Assembly: GCA_900543085.1 (NCBI GenBank)
Contig: UQQF01000001.1
Coordinates: 186,001-250,000, forward strand
DNA: 64,000 nucleotides
Source of the DNA: an uncultured Eubacteriales bacterium
GTDB lineage: Bacteria; Bacillota; Clostridia; Oscillospirales; Oscillospiraceae
Reading direction: 5' to 3'
Part shown: positions 43,338 to 52,476 of the stretch, piece after piece
How the letters are laid out: each line of letters begins with the position of its first letter
Numbering within the stretch: the first letter of the stretch is position 1
Notes under the pieces: model-generated
Seen by the model: the letters and a program-made list of their open reading frames with translations, nothing else
Told to the model about the DNA's origin: nothing
The model's database searches: none
Made by a program: the position numbers and the translations under genes

Positions 43338-43796
43338 ATGTCAACTGCTATAGTATACTTCACCCGCAGCGGTATCACGCGCGCCGCCGCTGAGTACATG
43401 GCCGGAGCGCTCGGCGCCGACACGTTCGAGCTGGAGCCAGCGGAGCCCTACCCCGAGGAGTACCGCGCGGTTGTCAACCGCGCGCTGGCCGAGCTCAAGG
43501 GCGGGGTCAAGCCGCCCCTCGCCGTGATGCCCGATGTGAGCGGCTACGACACGGTCATCGTAGGCTCTCCCAACTGGTGCGGGAGCTTCGCCGCGCCCGT
43601 GGCCACGTTCCTTGCGCAAGCGCCGCTCTCGGGCAAGCGTGTGGCGCTCTTTTGCACCAGCGGCGGCAGCGGACTCGGCCGCATGCCGAACTATGCGGCT
43701 GAGCTGGCTCCCGGCGCGGACTTCCTCCCTCCCCTCGCCCTGCGCTCCGCCGGCGAAACGGACAAAGTCGACGAGTGGCTCAAGACGCTGGCTTGA
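43338..43796 (+). CDS. Flavodoxin family protein
   Basis: 152-aa flavodoxin-like protein: phosphate loop YFTRSGITRAAAEYMA (less canonical than usual T/S-x-T-G-x-T), then GYDTVIVGSPNWCGSFAAPVATFL and FCTSGGSGLG. AAGGAGG lies 7 bp before the ATG. Distinct from the flavodoxin at 1981, sharing only family features. It probably carries electrons or acts as an NAD(P)H-dependent reductase. Monocistronic, ending in a bidirectional terminator. Confidence 0.85.
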   Translation: MSTAIVYFTRSGITRAAAEYMAGALGADTFELEPAEPYPEEYRAVVNRALAELKGGVKPPLAVMPDVSGYDTVIVGSPNWCGSFAAPVATFLAQAPLSGKRVALFCTSGGSGLGRMPNYAAELAPGADFLPPLALRSAGETDKVDEWLKTLA

Positions 43797-43816
43797 CTGC
43801 CGCAGACGCGAAAAAC

Positions 43817-43847
43817 AAAACGGCACAGCAGAAAGCTGTGCCGTTTT
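43817..43847. terminator. Bidirectional terminator between flavodoxin and livF
   Basis: AAAACGGCACAGC/GCTGTGCCGTTTT perfect stem with loop AGAAA, T-runs on both sides. Confidence 0.88.
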
Positions 43848-43866
43848 CGTATTTCTCGCTGGTTTC

Positions 43867-44577
43867 TCAGGTGCCCAGATAGGCCGCCTGGACTGCCTCA
43901 TTTTTCAGCAGCTCCTCGCCGGTACCGGTGAGGGTTATGCGTCCGGTCTCCATGACGTAACCGGTGTCGGCGGTCTGGAGAGCCATGTTGGCGTTCTGCT
44001 CTATGAGCAGTATGGTCGTGCCGCGCTTGTTTATCTCGCGGATGATGTCAAATATGCCGCGCACGACGATGGGCGCGAGACCCAGGCTGGGCTCGTCCAT
44101 CATTATGAGCTTGGGGCGGCTCATCAGGGCGCGCCCCACGGCCAGCATCTGCTGCTCGCCTCCAGAGAGCGTGCCGCCGGCCTGCCAGGAGCGCTCCTTG
44201 AGGCGCGGGAACAGGCTGTACACCCACTCGATGTCGTCCTTGAGGTCGTCGTGGCGCAGGTAAGCGCCGATGCGCAGGTTCTCAAGCACCGTGAGGTCGG
44301 CGAAGATGCGCCTGCCCTCGGGCACGAGAGTCACGCCCTGCTTGACTATATCCGTCGGGTTCTTGCCGGTTATATCCTGCCCCTCGAAGCTTATCGAGCC
44401 GCCGGAGGGCTTGACCAGGCCGGATATGGCGCGCAGCGTGGAGCTCTTGCCCGCGCCGTTTGCGCCTATCAGCGTCACGATCTCGCCCTGCCTGACGTCG
44501 AAGGATATGCCCTTGACGGCCTCGATGCCGCCGTAGCTGACCTTCAGGTCCTTTATACTCAGAATTACGTCGCTCAT
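43867..44577 (-). CDS. livF: Branched-chain amino acid ABC transporter ATPase LivF
   Basis: 236-aa ATP-binding subunit. Walker A GANGAGKSSTLRA, signature LSGGEQQMLAVGRAL, Walker B LIMMDEPSLGLAP and H-loop ILLIEQN. The LivF pattern (IGANGAGKSSTL, PEGRRIFADLTVLENL, EPSLGLAPIVV) is clear. It is the last gene of livJ-H-M-G-F and overlaps livG by 4 bp. It powers uptake of Leu/Ile/Val or related amino acids through LivH/LivM. Confidence 0.96.
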   Translation of the reverse strand: MSDVILSIKDLKVSYGGIEAVKGISFDVRQGEIVTLIGANGAGKSSTLRAISGLVKPSGGSISFEGQDITGKNPTDIVKQGVTLVPEGRRIFADLTVLENLRIGAYLRHDDLKDDIEWVYSLFPRLKERSWQAGGTLSGGEQQMLAVGRALMSRPKLIMMDEPSLGLAPIVVRGIFDIIREINKRGTTILLIEQNANMALQTADTGYVMETGRITLTGTGEELLKNEAVQAAYLGT

Positions 44578-45707
44578 TCGACCACCCCCAGGTATGCGTC
44601 TATAACTCTCCTGTCCGCCTTTACCACGTCGGGCGTGCCGGAAGAAATCATCTTGCCGAAGTCTATGACGTAGATGCGGTCGGAAAACTGCATGACGAGA
44701 TCCATGTGGTGCTCTATCATGAGTATGGTCAGGTCGTGGTTCTTCTTGATCTCGACGATGTACTCGCCCAGCTCCTGCGTCTCCTGCGGGTTCATGCCGG
44801 CGGCAGGCTCGTCGAGCAGCAGCAGCTTCGGGCTGGTGGCCAGCGCGCGGGCGATCTCCAGCCGGCGCTGGATGCCGTAGGGCAGGCTGCCCGCCACCTC
44901 ATCCTTGAGGTGGTCGAGACCCTGCTCGGCCAGCAGCTCCATGGCTTCCACACGCATGCGGCGCTCCTCCTTGTGGTTGAGGCGCAGCGTGGCGGAAAAC
45001 ACGTTCTGCTTGGCGCGCATGTGCTTGGCTATCAGCACGTTGTCCAGCACGCTCAGCGCGCTGAACAGGCGGATGTTCTGGAAGGTACGCGCGATGCCGA
45101 GGTGGGTTATCTTGTCGGGCGTGGGCGCGTAGACCTTGTTTGTCCCGACGTCCGGGTCGACGCTGCGCCTGAGCTCCATCCTTGCGCCAGCCCTGTCCTT
45201 GAGCTGCACGAGCAGCTTCTCTCGCGGCTCGGCATAGCCGGCCTCGATTTCGGCCTTTTTGGCATCGGCCTCGGCGTAGAGAGCCTTGCGCTTTTCCTCG
45301 TCCTTCTCGGAGTCGAGCTTCTTCACTATCGCGTCCTCGGCCTCGGCGACCTTGGCGGCGCACTCGGCGTTCAGCGCGTCCAGAGCGGCGACGGTGTCCG
45401 GGTCGTCCTCTCCGTCGTAGGCGTTGGTGTAGAGCTTGGCGTCCTCGCCCAGGTACTCTTTGGCCATCTTGCCCTGCGGGTGGTTGCGGATGATGGTGTT
45501 GCCCATGAACTCTATGCGTCCGTTCGTGGGCTGGTATACGCCCGTGACGCAGTTGAAGGCAGTGGTCTTTCCTGCGCCGTTGGGGCCTATGAGGGCGACG
45601 ATCTCGCCCTTGTTGACCTCGATGGAGAGGTTGTTGACGGCGACTACGCCGCCGAACTGCATGGTGACGTTTTCCATGCGCAGGACGTTTTCAACGTTCT
45701 CACTCAT
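44574..45707 (-). CDS. livG: Branched-chain amino acid ABC transporter ATPase LivG with large insertion
   Basis: 377 aa, against about 255 for ordinary LivG. Walker A GPNGAGKTTAF (about 41-51), signature SLPYGIQRRLEIARAL (about 274-290), Walker B LLLLDEPAAGMNP and switch IEHH are all intact. Between the beta-sheet segment ending FMGNTI (about 72) and the usual HLGIARTFQNIRLF (about 202) sits a Lys/Glu/Ala-rich block of about 120 residues that looks helical, possibly coiled-coil. The reading frame is continuous, and the inserted part has codon use like the rest. Its role is unknown. Confidence 0.93.
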   Translation of the reverse strand: MSENVENVLRMENVTMQFGGVVAVNNLSIEVNKGEIVALIGPNGAGKTTAFNCVTGVYQPTNGRIEFMGNTIIRNHPQGKMAKEYLGEDAKLYTNAYDGEDDPDTVAALDALNAECAAKVAEAEDAIVKKLDSEKDEEKRKALYAEADAKKAEIEAGYAEPREKLLVQLKDRAGARMELRRSVDPDVGTNKVYAPTPDKITHLGIARTFQNIRLFSALSVLDNVLIAKHMRAKQNVFSATLRLNHKEERRMRVEAMELLAEQGLDHLKDEVAGSLPYGIQRRLEIARALATSPKLLLLDEPAAGMNPQETQELGEYIVEIKKNHDLTILMIEHHMDLVMQFSDRIYVIDFGKMISSGTPDVVKADRRVIDAYLGVVE

Positions 45708-47121
45708 TGGCGCCGCCCTCCTTTCCGTTTGCTTTGGCGACGGTCTTTTTGCCGCCCATCAGCAGCCGCTTGAAAAACGCGGCGATGCGCTTTGCGATAT
45801 ACGGCAGCTCCTTGTCGCCGAACAGACCCTTGCGGAAGAACAGCACGACGACCATGATTATGACGCTGAACACGACCATGCGGAAGCCGGAGCGCAGGAA
45901 CGGCACTTCCATGCCGCCTGTTATCGCGTAATATATATCCCAGGCGAGGACGACCACTCCGATGATACAGGCCGTCCACAATTCACTGAACTTCTTTGCA
46001 CCGTTCTTCTTTCTGCGGTAGATAAGCAGCGCGGTAAGCGTGACGGCGAGCACAGCGATGACAACGATAAACGTCCAGCGGCTGCCGACGCCGGAGAAGG
46101 TGGCTGTATTGTCGAGGAAGCGGAGCCACCACTCGCTGCTGGCGACGTACAGGAAGGCCGCGATGACGCTGCCGGAGACGGAGCCCATGCCGCCGAGCAC
46201 GACTATGAGCAGAAGCTCATAGGTCATGGCGGAGTTGAAGGTCTTCGCCTGCACCTGGTTGACGTACATGGCGAACAGCGCGCCTGCGACGCCGGTGAAA
46301 AAGCTGCTGATGATAAAGCTCATGCGCTTGTGCTTGGCCAGATTGATGCCCATGGCCTCGGCGGCGACCTCGTCCTCGCGGATGGCCTTGAGCGCACGGC
46401 CGTAGCTGGAGTTTATGAGCAGCACGATGAGGAAGATGCACAGTCCGGCGATGGCGAACACGACGAAGGTCGAAAGCCTCAGCACGACCTGGCCGTCCGC
46501 GTTGGTGATATTGAAATCAGAGAGCGTCGGGAAGCGGTTGAGGGCGTTCGCGCCGTTGGTGATGCGACCCAGGTTCTGCCACTGGAATATGGCGCGGATT
46601 ATCTCGGCAAAGCCCAGCGTGGCTATGGCGAGGTAGTCGCTCTTGAGCTTGAGGACGGGCAGGCCTATCAGCCAGGCCACGAGCGCGGCCACCAGACCGG
46701 CGATTATAATTGCAATCAGGACGCCGAGGACGAGTCCCACTGCGCCGCCCACACCGCCGCCGCCAAAGAGGTTCTGCAGCGTCTCGGTTATGGAGAAGTT
46801 TATTGCGGAGCCGTTGTACATGTAGTACACGCTTTCACGCTGCGCGCTGGGGATGGTGAGTATGGCATAGGCGTAGCCACCCAGGAGCATGAAGCCGGCC
46901 TGGCCGAGAGAGAAGAGGCCGGTGAAGCCGTTAAGAAGGTTCATGCTGACGGCGACGAGGGCGTACACCGCGCCCTTCTTGAGGGCGGTGAATACTATCA
47001 GGTTGCGGTTGGGGTCGAGGACGTTCTCGAGCACTATGACAGCCGCTAGGACTATCAGCACGCACAGGAAGGTGACGATAGCGCCCTTCTTGCTCTTTTT
47101 TTCAAGTGTAACAGCAGGCAT
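45700..47121 (-). CDS. livM: Branched-chain amino acid ABC transporter permease LivM
   Basis: 473-aa permease. Core LivM motifs: MNLLNGFTGLFSLGQAGFMLLGGYAYAI, LKLKSDYLAIATLGFAEIIR, RALKAIREDEVAAEAMGIN and VVLGGMGSVSGSVIAAFLY. It is longer than most LivM (about 300-420 aa) because of extra segments: a Gly-rich loop near 120 and a C-terminal pair of hydrophobic helices with a basic tail (about 370-473). It overlaps livG by 8 bp. Inner-membrane channel half with LivH. Confidence 0.95.
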   Translation of the reverse strand: MPAVTLEKKSKKGAIVTFLCVLIVLAAVIVLENVLDPNRNLIVFTALKKGAVYALVAVSMNLLNGFTGLFSLGQAGFMLLGGYAYAILTIPSAQRESVYYMYNGSAINFSITETLQNLFGGGGVGGAVGLVLGVLIAIIIAGLVAALVAWLIGLPVLKLKSDYLAIATLGFAEIIRAIFQWQNLGRITNGANALNRFPTLSDFNITNADGQVVLRLSTFVVFAIAGLCIFLIVLLINSSYGRALKAIREDEVAAEAMGINLAKHKRMSFIISSFFTGVAGALFAMYVNQVQAKTFNSAMTYELLLIVVLGGMGSVSGSVIAAFLYVASSEWWLRFLDNTATFSGVGSRWTFIVVIAVLAVTLTALLIYRRKKNGAKKFSELWTACIIGVVVLAWDIYYAITGGMEVPFLRSGFRMVVFSVIIMVVVLFFRKGLFGDKELPYIAKRIAAFFKRLLMGGKKTVAKANGKEGGANE

Positions 47122-47132
47122 AGGGCACCTCC

Positions 47133-48011
47133 TCAGACCTTGTCGGTGGCCTTCTCACCGAACAGGCCGGTGGGCTTGACCACCAGGATGACGATGAGCA
47201 GGACAAATGTGACGGCGTCGGAGAAGATGGAGTAGTCGGGGAAAACCTTGACTATGTTCTCGCAGATGCCGATGATGAACGCGCCTATAACTGCGCCGGG
47301 GATGGAGCCTATGCCGCCAAACACCGCCGCAACAAAGGCCTTCAGGCCGGGCATGGAGCCAGCCGTGGGCATGATAGACTGATAGTTTGTGAAGTAGAGT
47401 ATAGAACCTATGGCCGCGAGGGCGCTGCCTATGATAAACGTAAAGCTGATGACGGAGTTTATCTTGATGCCCATGAGCTGGCAGGTCTCAAAGTCCCTGG
47501 CGGCTGCGCGCATGGCGAGGCCTATCTTAGTGTGGTTTATGAGCAGTTGCAGGACAATGATAAGGGCAATGACCAGGAACGGCGTGATAACGGTGACCCA
47601 GCGTGTGGTCGCGCCCATGATGGTGACGCTATTGCTCAGGAAGGGGATGGTGGGATACATACGGGCAAGACCACCGGTATAATATGTAGCAAAGTTCTGT
47701 ATGAGGAAGCTGACACCGATGGCGCTTATCATGACGGACATGCGCGGCGCGCTGCGGAGCGGCTTGTATGCCACGCGCTCTATAACGAAACCAAGCGCTA
47801 CGATCAGCAGTATCATGGCAGGCAGAGCCACGTAGAGCGGCATTGAAGCCGAAAGGTAGATAACCAGGAGGCCGGCTACCATAAAGACGTCGCCGTGGGC
47901 GAAGTTTATCAGGCGCAGTATGCCGTAAACCAGCGTGTAGCCTATGGCAATGAGCGCATACTGACCGCCTGCGGATATTCCGGACAGCAGTGTAGAAACA
48001 GCGAGTTGCAC
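47133..48011 (-). CDS. livH: Branched-chain amino acid ABC transporter permease LivH
   Basis: 292-aa permease: ALIAIGYTLVYGILRLINFAHGDVFMVAG, MRAAARDFETCQLMGIKINSVISFTFIIGS and the late KAFVAAVFGGIGSIPGAVIGAF are diagnostic of LivH. The start is GTG after an AAGGAAT-type ribosome site. Between it and the binding-protein gene are about 150 bp with two strong hairpins, so the permease genes are probably expressed below the level of the binding protein. Confidence 0.95.
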   Translation of the reverse strand: MQLAVSTLLSGISAGGQYALIAIGYTLVYGILRLINFAHGDVFMVAGLLVIYLSASMPLYVALPAMILLIVALGFVIERVAYKPLRSAPRMSVMISAIGVSFLIQNFATYYTGGLARMYPTIPFLSNSVTIMGATTRWVTVITPFLVIALIIVLQLLINHTKIGLAMRAAARDFETCQLMGIKINSVISFTFIIGSALAAIGSILYFTNYQSIMPTAGSMPGLKAFVAAVFGGIGSIPGAVIGAFIIGICENIVKVFPDYSIFSDAVTFVLLIVILVVKPTGLFGEKATDKV

Positions 48012-48039
48012 TTAGGACTTCATTCCTTTCATAGCTGGA

Positions 48040-48131
48040 CTGCCTCGTAAAGGGCCAGAGCGCAGCCCCTTACGAGACAGCCCATGTCTTGCTTTAGCAC
48101 TGTTTGGCGAGGGCTCAGCGCCCTCGCCAAA
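48040..48131 (-). promoter_or_regulatory. Two hairpins between livJ and livH
   Basis: Stem 1: 48040-48080 (16 positions, two mismatches, ACTGCC/CAG-type ends and GTAA/TTAC). Stem 2: 48103-48131, a perfect 12-bp TTTGGCGAGGGC pairing with 5-base loop. Neither has a T-run, so they may stabilise the livJ message and reduce downstream expression. Confidence 0.65.
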
Positions 48132-48165
48132 GCAATGCGGGATTATCGTTGGTGCCTTGCAGCAA

Positions 48166-49368
48166 TTACGCAGCGGTATCGACAGTCTGGCTGCCGCCGT
48201 TGATCCAGGTGTTGTTTGCGGTATCGGCAATCTTTATGTAGGCAAGATCGCGGATAGCGTCACCGTTGTCATCAAACTGAATATTGCCGGTGATGCCGTC
48301 CCAGTTGGTCTCCTTGAGCGCCTCATAGATGGCGCTGGCGTCGGTGCTCTGAGCACGCTCGATGGCGTCAAGAGCGACGTTGTAGGCGTCATAACCCATG
48401 ACGGAGACAGCCGCGATGGTGTCGTTGCCGCCGTTGTTCTCGAGGTTCACGCTGTTGGAGTTGATGAACTCCTTGAAGCCGGCGTCGAACTCGGGATCGC
48501 CGCCCTCGTTGTAGAAGGTGGTGACGTAGAGGCTCAGGCTGGTGCCCTGGATAGCTTCGAGAACGGCGTTGCTGTCGAGGGTGTCGCTGCCGAGGATGGG
48601 CATCTCAAGACCGAGGCTGCCGGCCTGGTTCATGATAAGGGTGCTGTACTGGATGGACACAGGGGTCAGCATGGCGTCGGCGCCGTCGGCGACAGCAGTG
48701 TTTATGTAGCTGGTGAAGTCGGAGTTGTTCTCAGGGAAGTTGCCCTCGGTGACGGTGCCGCCCATGGCGGTGAAGGCCTCCTTGAAGTAGTTGATGACGC
48801 CGGCGTCGTAGTCGTTGCCGCTCTCGCCCAGGCAGTAGACGTGGCGGGCGCCCAGCTCATTGTAGGCGTAGGCCGCGAGGACGCTGCCCTGGAAGGGGTC
48901 AATGAAGCAGGTGCGGAAGTAGTACTCGTTGCCGACGGTGACGTTCGGGTTGGTGCAGGTCACGCCGATGGCCGGGATCTGAGCCTCATCAAAGTACGGG
49001 GCGGCGGCGATGGCGGCGCTGGAGCCGTAGGTGCCGAGCACCACGCTCACGCCCGCGCTTATAAGGGTGGTCGCCGCGCTGGGAGCCTCGTCGGCGCTGG
49101 AGGCGTTGTCGCCTTCGACGAACTCGATGGTGTACTCGACGCCGTCAATGGTGACGGTGGGACGCAGGCTCTGGGCATACTGCATGCCCAGGTACTCCTG
49201 ACGTCCGCCGGCGCCAGAAGCACCGGTCAGGGGCTCGAACACGCCTATCTTGATGACGTTGTCGCTGGCCTGGGAGTTGTCAGACGTTGTCGGGTCACTT
49301 TCACCGCCGCAGGCGGCGAGAGCAAAGACCATGACAAGCGCAAGAAGCAGTGCAAGAATCTTCTTCAT
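48166..49368 (-). CDS. livJ: Branched-chain amino acid ABC transporter substrate-binding lipoprotein
   Basis: 400-aa periplasmic-type binding protein anchored as a lipoprotein: signal KILALLLALVMVFALAAC, then IKIGVFEPLTGASGAGGRQEYLGMQYAQ, VVLGTYGSSAAIAAAPYFDE and IPAIGVTCTNP, the LivJ/LivK (peripla_BP_6) pattern. Start 49368 is fixed by AGGAGG. The gene is first in the operon and has its own strong promoter. Ligand could be Leu/Ile/Val or a related amide. Confidence 0.95.
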   Translation of the reverse strand: MKKILALLLALVMVFALAACGGESDPTTSDNSQASDNVIKIGVFEPLTGASGAGGRQEYLGMQYAQSLRPTVTIDGVEYTIEFVEGDNASSADEAPSAATTLISAGVSVVLGTYGSSAAIAAAPYFDEAQIPAIGVTCTNPNVTVGNEYYFRTCFIDPFQGSVLAAYAYNELGARHVYCLGESGNDYDAGVINYFKEAFTAMGGTVTEGNFPENNSDFTSYINTAVADGADAMLTPVSIQYSTLIMNQAGSLGLEMPILGSDTLDSNAVLEAIQGTSLSLYVTTFYNEGGDPEFDAGFKEFINSNSVNLENNGGNDTIAAVSVMGYDAYNVALDAIERAQSTDASAIYEALKETNWDGITGNIQFDDNGDAIRDLAYIKIADTANNTWINGGSQTVDTAA

Positions 49369-49433
49369 TTTTATTCCTCCTATATTCCTTGGCCGAACTG
49401 TCCACAAGCTATGGACAAATGTATTTCTCAGCC

Positions 49434-49500
49434 TTGCGCTAAATTATACTCCATGTTAAGCCAGATTGCAAGGGTATTTATCGATATATTGCGCTAAATT
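49434..49500. promoter_or_regulatory. Direct repeats flanking the livJ promoter
   Basis: TTGCGCTAAATT occurs exactly at 49434-49445 and 49489-49500, 55 bp apart (close to five helical turns), bracketing the promoter. A regulator bound at both could loop the DNA. Confidence 0.5.
49443..49471 (-). promoter_or_regulatory. Sigma-A promoter of liv operon
   Basis: Minus strand TTGCAA (49466-49471), 17-bp spacer, TATAAT (49443-49448), about 75 bp before the livJ start. Confidence 0.8.
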
Positions 49501-49545
49501 TGTTGTTAAGTTTATGTCATAATCCTCCTAAGGGCTGAAATGCCG

Positions 49546-49593
49546 CAAAAAACCGCCCTGCTCGGGATACACATACACCCAAAGCAGAGCGGT
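49546..49593 (-). terminator. Terminator after tmcAL
   Basis: Minus strand ACCGCTCTGCT/AGCAGGGCGGT stem with 20-base loop, then TTTTTT. Confidence 0.75.
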
Positions 49594-49607
49594 ATTTACA
49601 TTATATA

Positions 49608-50813
49608 TCACGCGCCGTCGACTGCCGGAGTAGCTCGCCAGTCGCCCCCGCCGCGGCGCTCGGACACCGCCGGGCAGCCCAGGACCACCAGGTCGTGCGC
49701 GGCGGCGTTCAGCTCGAAGCACTCGCGCGCCTCGTGCGGGAGCTTGCGCCCCATGGCGCTTTTGGTTATGACCGGAACCTGGCTACAGCCCTCTATGCGG
49801 CGCAATATCTCGCGTCCTCTGGCGCTGGCCGCAAGCAGGCGCGCATACGGCGGCACGCCCTCATTCATGCCCGCCCTGACGCCGGTGCAGGCGCACATGC
49901 ACATCCGGCGCAGCCGCGCGAGGGCGTAGCGCTTGCTCTTTGCGGCGGCGAGTATGCCGTCTAGCGTCGTCTCCTCCTGCGCTGCGGCCATCAGGCGGTT
50001 TTCCAGCCCCTCGCTCGCGTCCGGCAGAACGGCGAAGTCGGCCTTGCCGAGCATACGCAGCCGGCTCAGCAACGCCGGCTCAAGGTCTCGCATCAGCACG
50101 GGCCCCCTCCCCTGCCGGCGCTCGCGCTCGAGTATCTCGCCGGCCTTGCGTGGGATGAACTGCGCTATCGGCTTGCCCACGGCGGTCATGGTGCGAAGCT
50201 CGCTGGCCGAGCGCACGCGACCCTCCGCCGGTTTGTCATGGAGCGCGCCGGTGCGCCGCACGGTCAGCGGCCTGATGCGCGAGCCGAGGTCGTATATGGC
50301 CTTGATGTATTCCACGGCCAGGATGTTGTTCGGCGTCTCAATGAGCCGCGCGTCGTCTCCTATGTGCTCCTCCAGCACGCGCTGGCGCACCACCGCGTAG
50401 CTCTCGCCCGAGGCGGCGCAGCGCTCACGTATGGCGGCGTTCACGGCGGGACTGAGCAGCGCCTCCGCCACGCGCTCCAGCGGCTCGACGCTGCCGCACT
50501 CGCTGCCGAAGGAGAGATAGTCCACCACGCCCAGGCTGTCCAGCAGCCCCACGCTGCCCCGGGCGAAGCCCTCAGCGCTGGATAGCGACCACTGCACGGG
50601 CAGCTCGAACACCAGGTCTGCCCCGCACTTGACGGCGCACTCGGCGCGCGCGAACTTCGACCACTGCGCCGCCTCGCCGCGCTGGACGAAGTCGCCGGAC
50701 ATGCAGCAGACTATGCCCGTATCCGCGCCCAGCTTCTCGCGCGTGGACTCTATGTGCAGCTCGTGGCCGTTGTGAAATGGATTATACTCGGCGACTATGC
50801 CGGCGATTACCAT
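49608..50813 (-). CDS. tmcAL: tRNA(Met) cytidine acetate ligase
   Basis: 401-aa enzyme (YlbM family) that uses ATP and acetate to form N4-acetylcytidine at the wobble base of elongator tRNA-Met. The adenylation motif GIVAEYNPFHNGHELHI lies at the start. CCMSGDFVQRGEAAQWSKFARA, FELPVQWSLSSAEGFARG and LETPNNILAVEYIKA-type segments follow. Start 50813 is fixed by AGGAGG. It is divergent from ackA, which is meaningful because acetate links both. Confidence 0.95.
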   Translation of the reverse strand: MVIAGIVAEYNPFHNGHELHIESTREKLGADTGIVCCMSGDFVQRGEAAQWSKFARAECAVKCGADLVFELPVQWSLSSAEGFARGSVGLLDSLGVVDYLSFGSECGSVEPLERVAEALLSPAVNAAIRERCAASGESYAVVRQRVLEEHIGDDARLIETPNNILAVEYIKAIYDLGSRIRPLTVRRTGALHDKPAEGRVRSASELRTMTAVGKPIAQFIPRKAGEILERERRQGRGPVLMRDLEPALLSRLRMLGKADFAVLPDASEGLENRLMAAAQEETTLDGILAAAKSKRYALARLRRMCMCACTGVRAGMNEGVPPYARLLAASARGREILRRIEGCSQVPVITKSAMGRKLPHEARECFELNAAAHDLVVLGCPAVSERRGGGDWRATPAVDGA

Positions 50814-50872
50814 GATTCTTCCTCCTGTCCGGTGCGCGCCGATGCACACGCCGCGCCAATGTAACAAACCTC

Positions 50873-50901
50873 TTGCGTTTTTCACCGATTCAGGCTACAA
50901 T
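50873..50901 (+). promoter_or_regulatory. Sigma-A promoter of ackA
   Basis: TTGCGT (50873-50878), 17-bp spacer, TACAAT (50896-50901), about 68 bp before the ATG. Confidence 0.75.
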
Positions 50902-50968
50902 GTATGTGTATGCTCTAATATTACAATCTCACAGCGAATTTGACAATAGCAAAGAGAGGTAATCAAAA

Positions 50969-52174
50969 ATGAAAGTTCTGGTCATCAACGCGGGAAGTTC
51001 TTCTCTGAAGTATCAGCTCATCGACATGGAGAATGAGCAGCTTCTCGCCAAGGGTCTGTGCGAGCGCATCGGCATCGACGGTCATCTCAAGCACACCCCG
51101 CTGGTCGGAGACAAGCCCGTCTTCAACGAGGATATTCCCCTCCCCAGCCACGCAGAGGCCATCGCTGCGGTCATCGACAAGCTCACCAGCCTGGAATACG
51201 GCGTTGTGAGCTCCATGCACGAGATCGACGCGGTCGGACATCGCGTCGTCCACGGCGGCGAGAAGTTTGCCGGCAGCGTGCTCATCACCGACGAGGTCAT
51301 GAAGGCGCTGGAGGACTGCACTCCCTTCGCCCCCCTGCACAACCCGGCCAACATCACCGGCATCAACGCCTGCATCGAGGTCATGGGCAAGGACGTGCCT
51401 CAGGTTGGCGTGTTTGACACCGCGTTCCACCAGACCATGCCCGCCAAGGCCTTTATGTATGCCCTGCCTTACGACTATTACACCAACGACGGCGTGCGCC
51501 GTTACGGCTTCCACGGTACCTCCCACCGCTATGTCTCCGGCCGCTGCGCCGAGCTTATGGGCAAGCCCATTGAGGAGCTGAAGATCATCAGCTGCCACAT
51601 GGGCAACGGCTCCTCCATCTGCGCCATCGACGGCGGCAAGAGCGTCGACACCTCCATGGGCTTCACTCCGCTGGTCGGTCTGCCGATGGGCACCCGCGTC
51701 GGCGACGTCGACCCGGGCGCGATGCAGTTCATCATGAACAAGTACGGCATGGGCATCGACGAGATGCTCAACGTCCTCAACAAGAAGTCCGGCGTGCTGG
51801 GCGTCTCCGGCGTCAGCAGCGACTTCCGCGACCTCGAGGCCGCCGCCGAGGAGGGCAACGAGCGCGCCAAGCTCGCCCTCGACATGTTCGACTACTCCGT
51901 CGCCAAGGTCGTCGGCAGCTACGCCGCCGCGATGAACGGCGTCGACGCCATCGTCTTCACCGCCGGCGTCGGCGAGAACGCCCCCACCACCCGCGCCGGC
52001 ATCTGCCAGTACCTCGGCTTCCTCGGCGCCGAGCTGGACGAGGAGGCCAATGCCAAGCGCGGCGACGACCGCCTCATCTCCAAGCCGGGCAGCAAGGTTC
52101 AGCTCTGGGTCATCCCCACGAACGAGGAACTCGTCATCGCCCGCGACACCCGCGACATCGTCAGCGCCCTGTAA
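50969..52174 (+). CDS. ackA: Acetate kinase
   Basis: 401-aa ASKHA kinase making ATP from acetyl phosphate, the last step of acetate fermentation. Signature [17 protein letters not shown] at the N-terminus; [11 protein letters not shown], the catalytic-Asp region [22 protein letters not shown] and [10 protein letters not shown] follow. It has its own promoter and terminator, without pta beside it. Codon use is strongly biased towards GC-ending codons, consistent with high expression. Confidence 0.98.
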   Translation: MKVLVINAGSSSLKYQLIDMENEQLLAKGLCERIGIDGHLKHTPLVGDKPVFNEDIPLPSHAEAIAAVIDKLTSLEYGVVSSMHEIDAVGHRVVHGGEKFAGSVLITDEVMKALEDCTPFAPLHNPANITGINACIEVMGKDVPQVGVFDTAFHQTMPAKAFMYALPYDYYTNDGVRRYGFHGTSHRYVSGRCAELMGKPIEELKIISCHMGNGSSICAIDGGKSVDTSMGFTPLVGLPMGTRVGDVDPGAMQFIMNKYGMGIDEMLNVLNKKSGVLGVSGVSSDFRDLEAAAEEGNERAKLALDMFDYSVAKVVGSYAAAMNGVDAIVFTAGVGENAPTTRAGICQYLGFLGAELDEEANAKRGDDRLISKPGSKVQLWVIPTNEELVIARDTRDIVSAL

Positions 52175-52189
52175 GCGCGGACACACGAC

Positions 52190-52222
52190 AAAAGCGCCCC
52201 CAGCCGGGGGCGCTTCTTTATT
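52190..52222 (+). terminator. Terminator after ackA
   Basis: AAGCGCCCCC/GGGGGCGCTT stem with short loop, then CTTTATTTT. Confidence 0.85.
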
Positions 52223-52316
52223 TTGTGCTTCGACACTCATTAGATCCCGGCAGCTTTTGCGCGCCGGGGCTTTGAAGCGCCCCAAATGCTTTTTGGCGAA
52301 AAAATAAAATAAGTGC

Positions 52317-52345
52317 TTGACAAATCCCTGTCGCCATAGTATACT
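52317..52345 (+). promoter_or_regulatory. Sigma-A promoter of tRNA-Val(GAC)
   Basis: TTGACA (52317-52322), 17-bp spacer, TATACT (52340-52345). Confidence 0.85.
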
Positions 52346-52394
52346 AATCAAGCCGTCAGCGAGGGCGACAAAAACGGCAGCGAGAAAAACGAAT

Positions 52395-52471
52395 GGACGA
52401 TTAGCTCAGCTGGTATGAGCATCCGCTTGACGTGCGGAGGGTCACAGGTTCGAGTCCTGTATCGTCCACCA
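52395..52471 (+). tRNA. tRNA-Val (anticodon GAC)
   Basis: Cloverleaf: acceptor GGACGAT/ATCGTCC, D arm TAGCTCAGCTGGTATGAGC, anticodon stem TCCGC/GCGGA around TTGACGT (anticodon GAC), T arm GTTCGAGTC, encoded CCA. Confidence 0.95.
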
Positions 52472-52476
52472 CTTGA

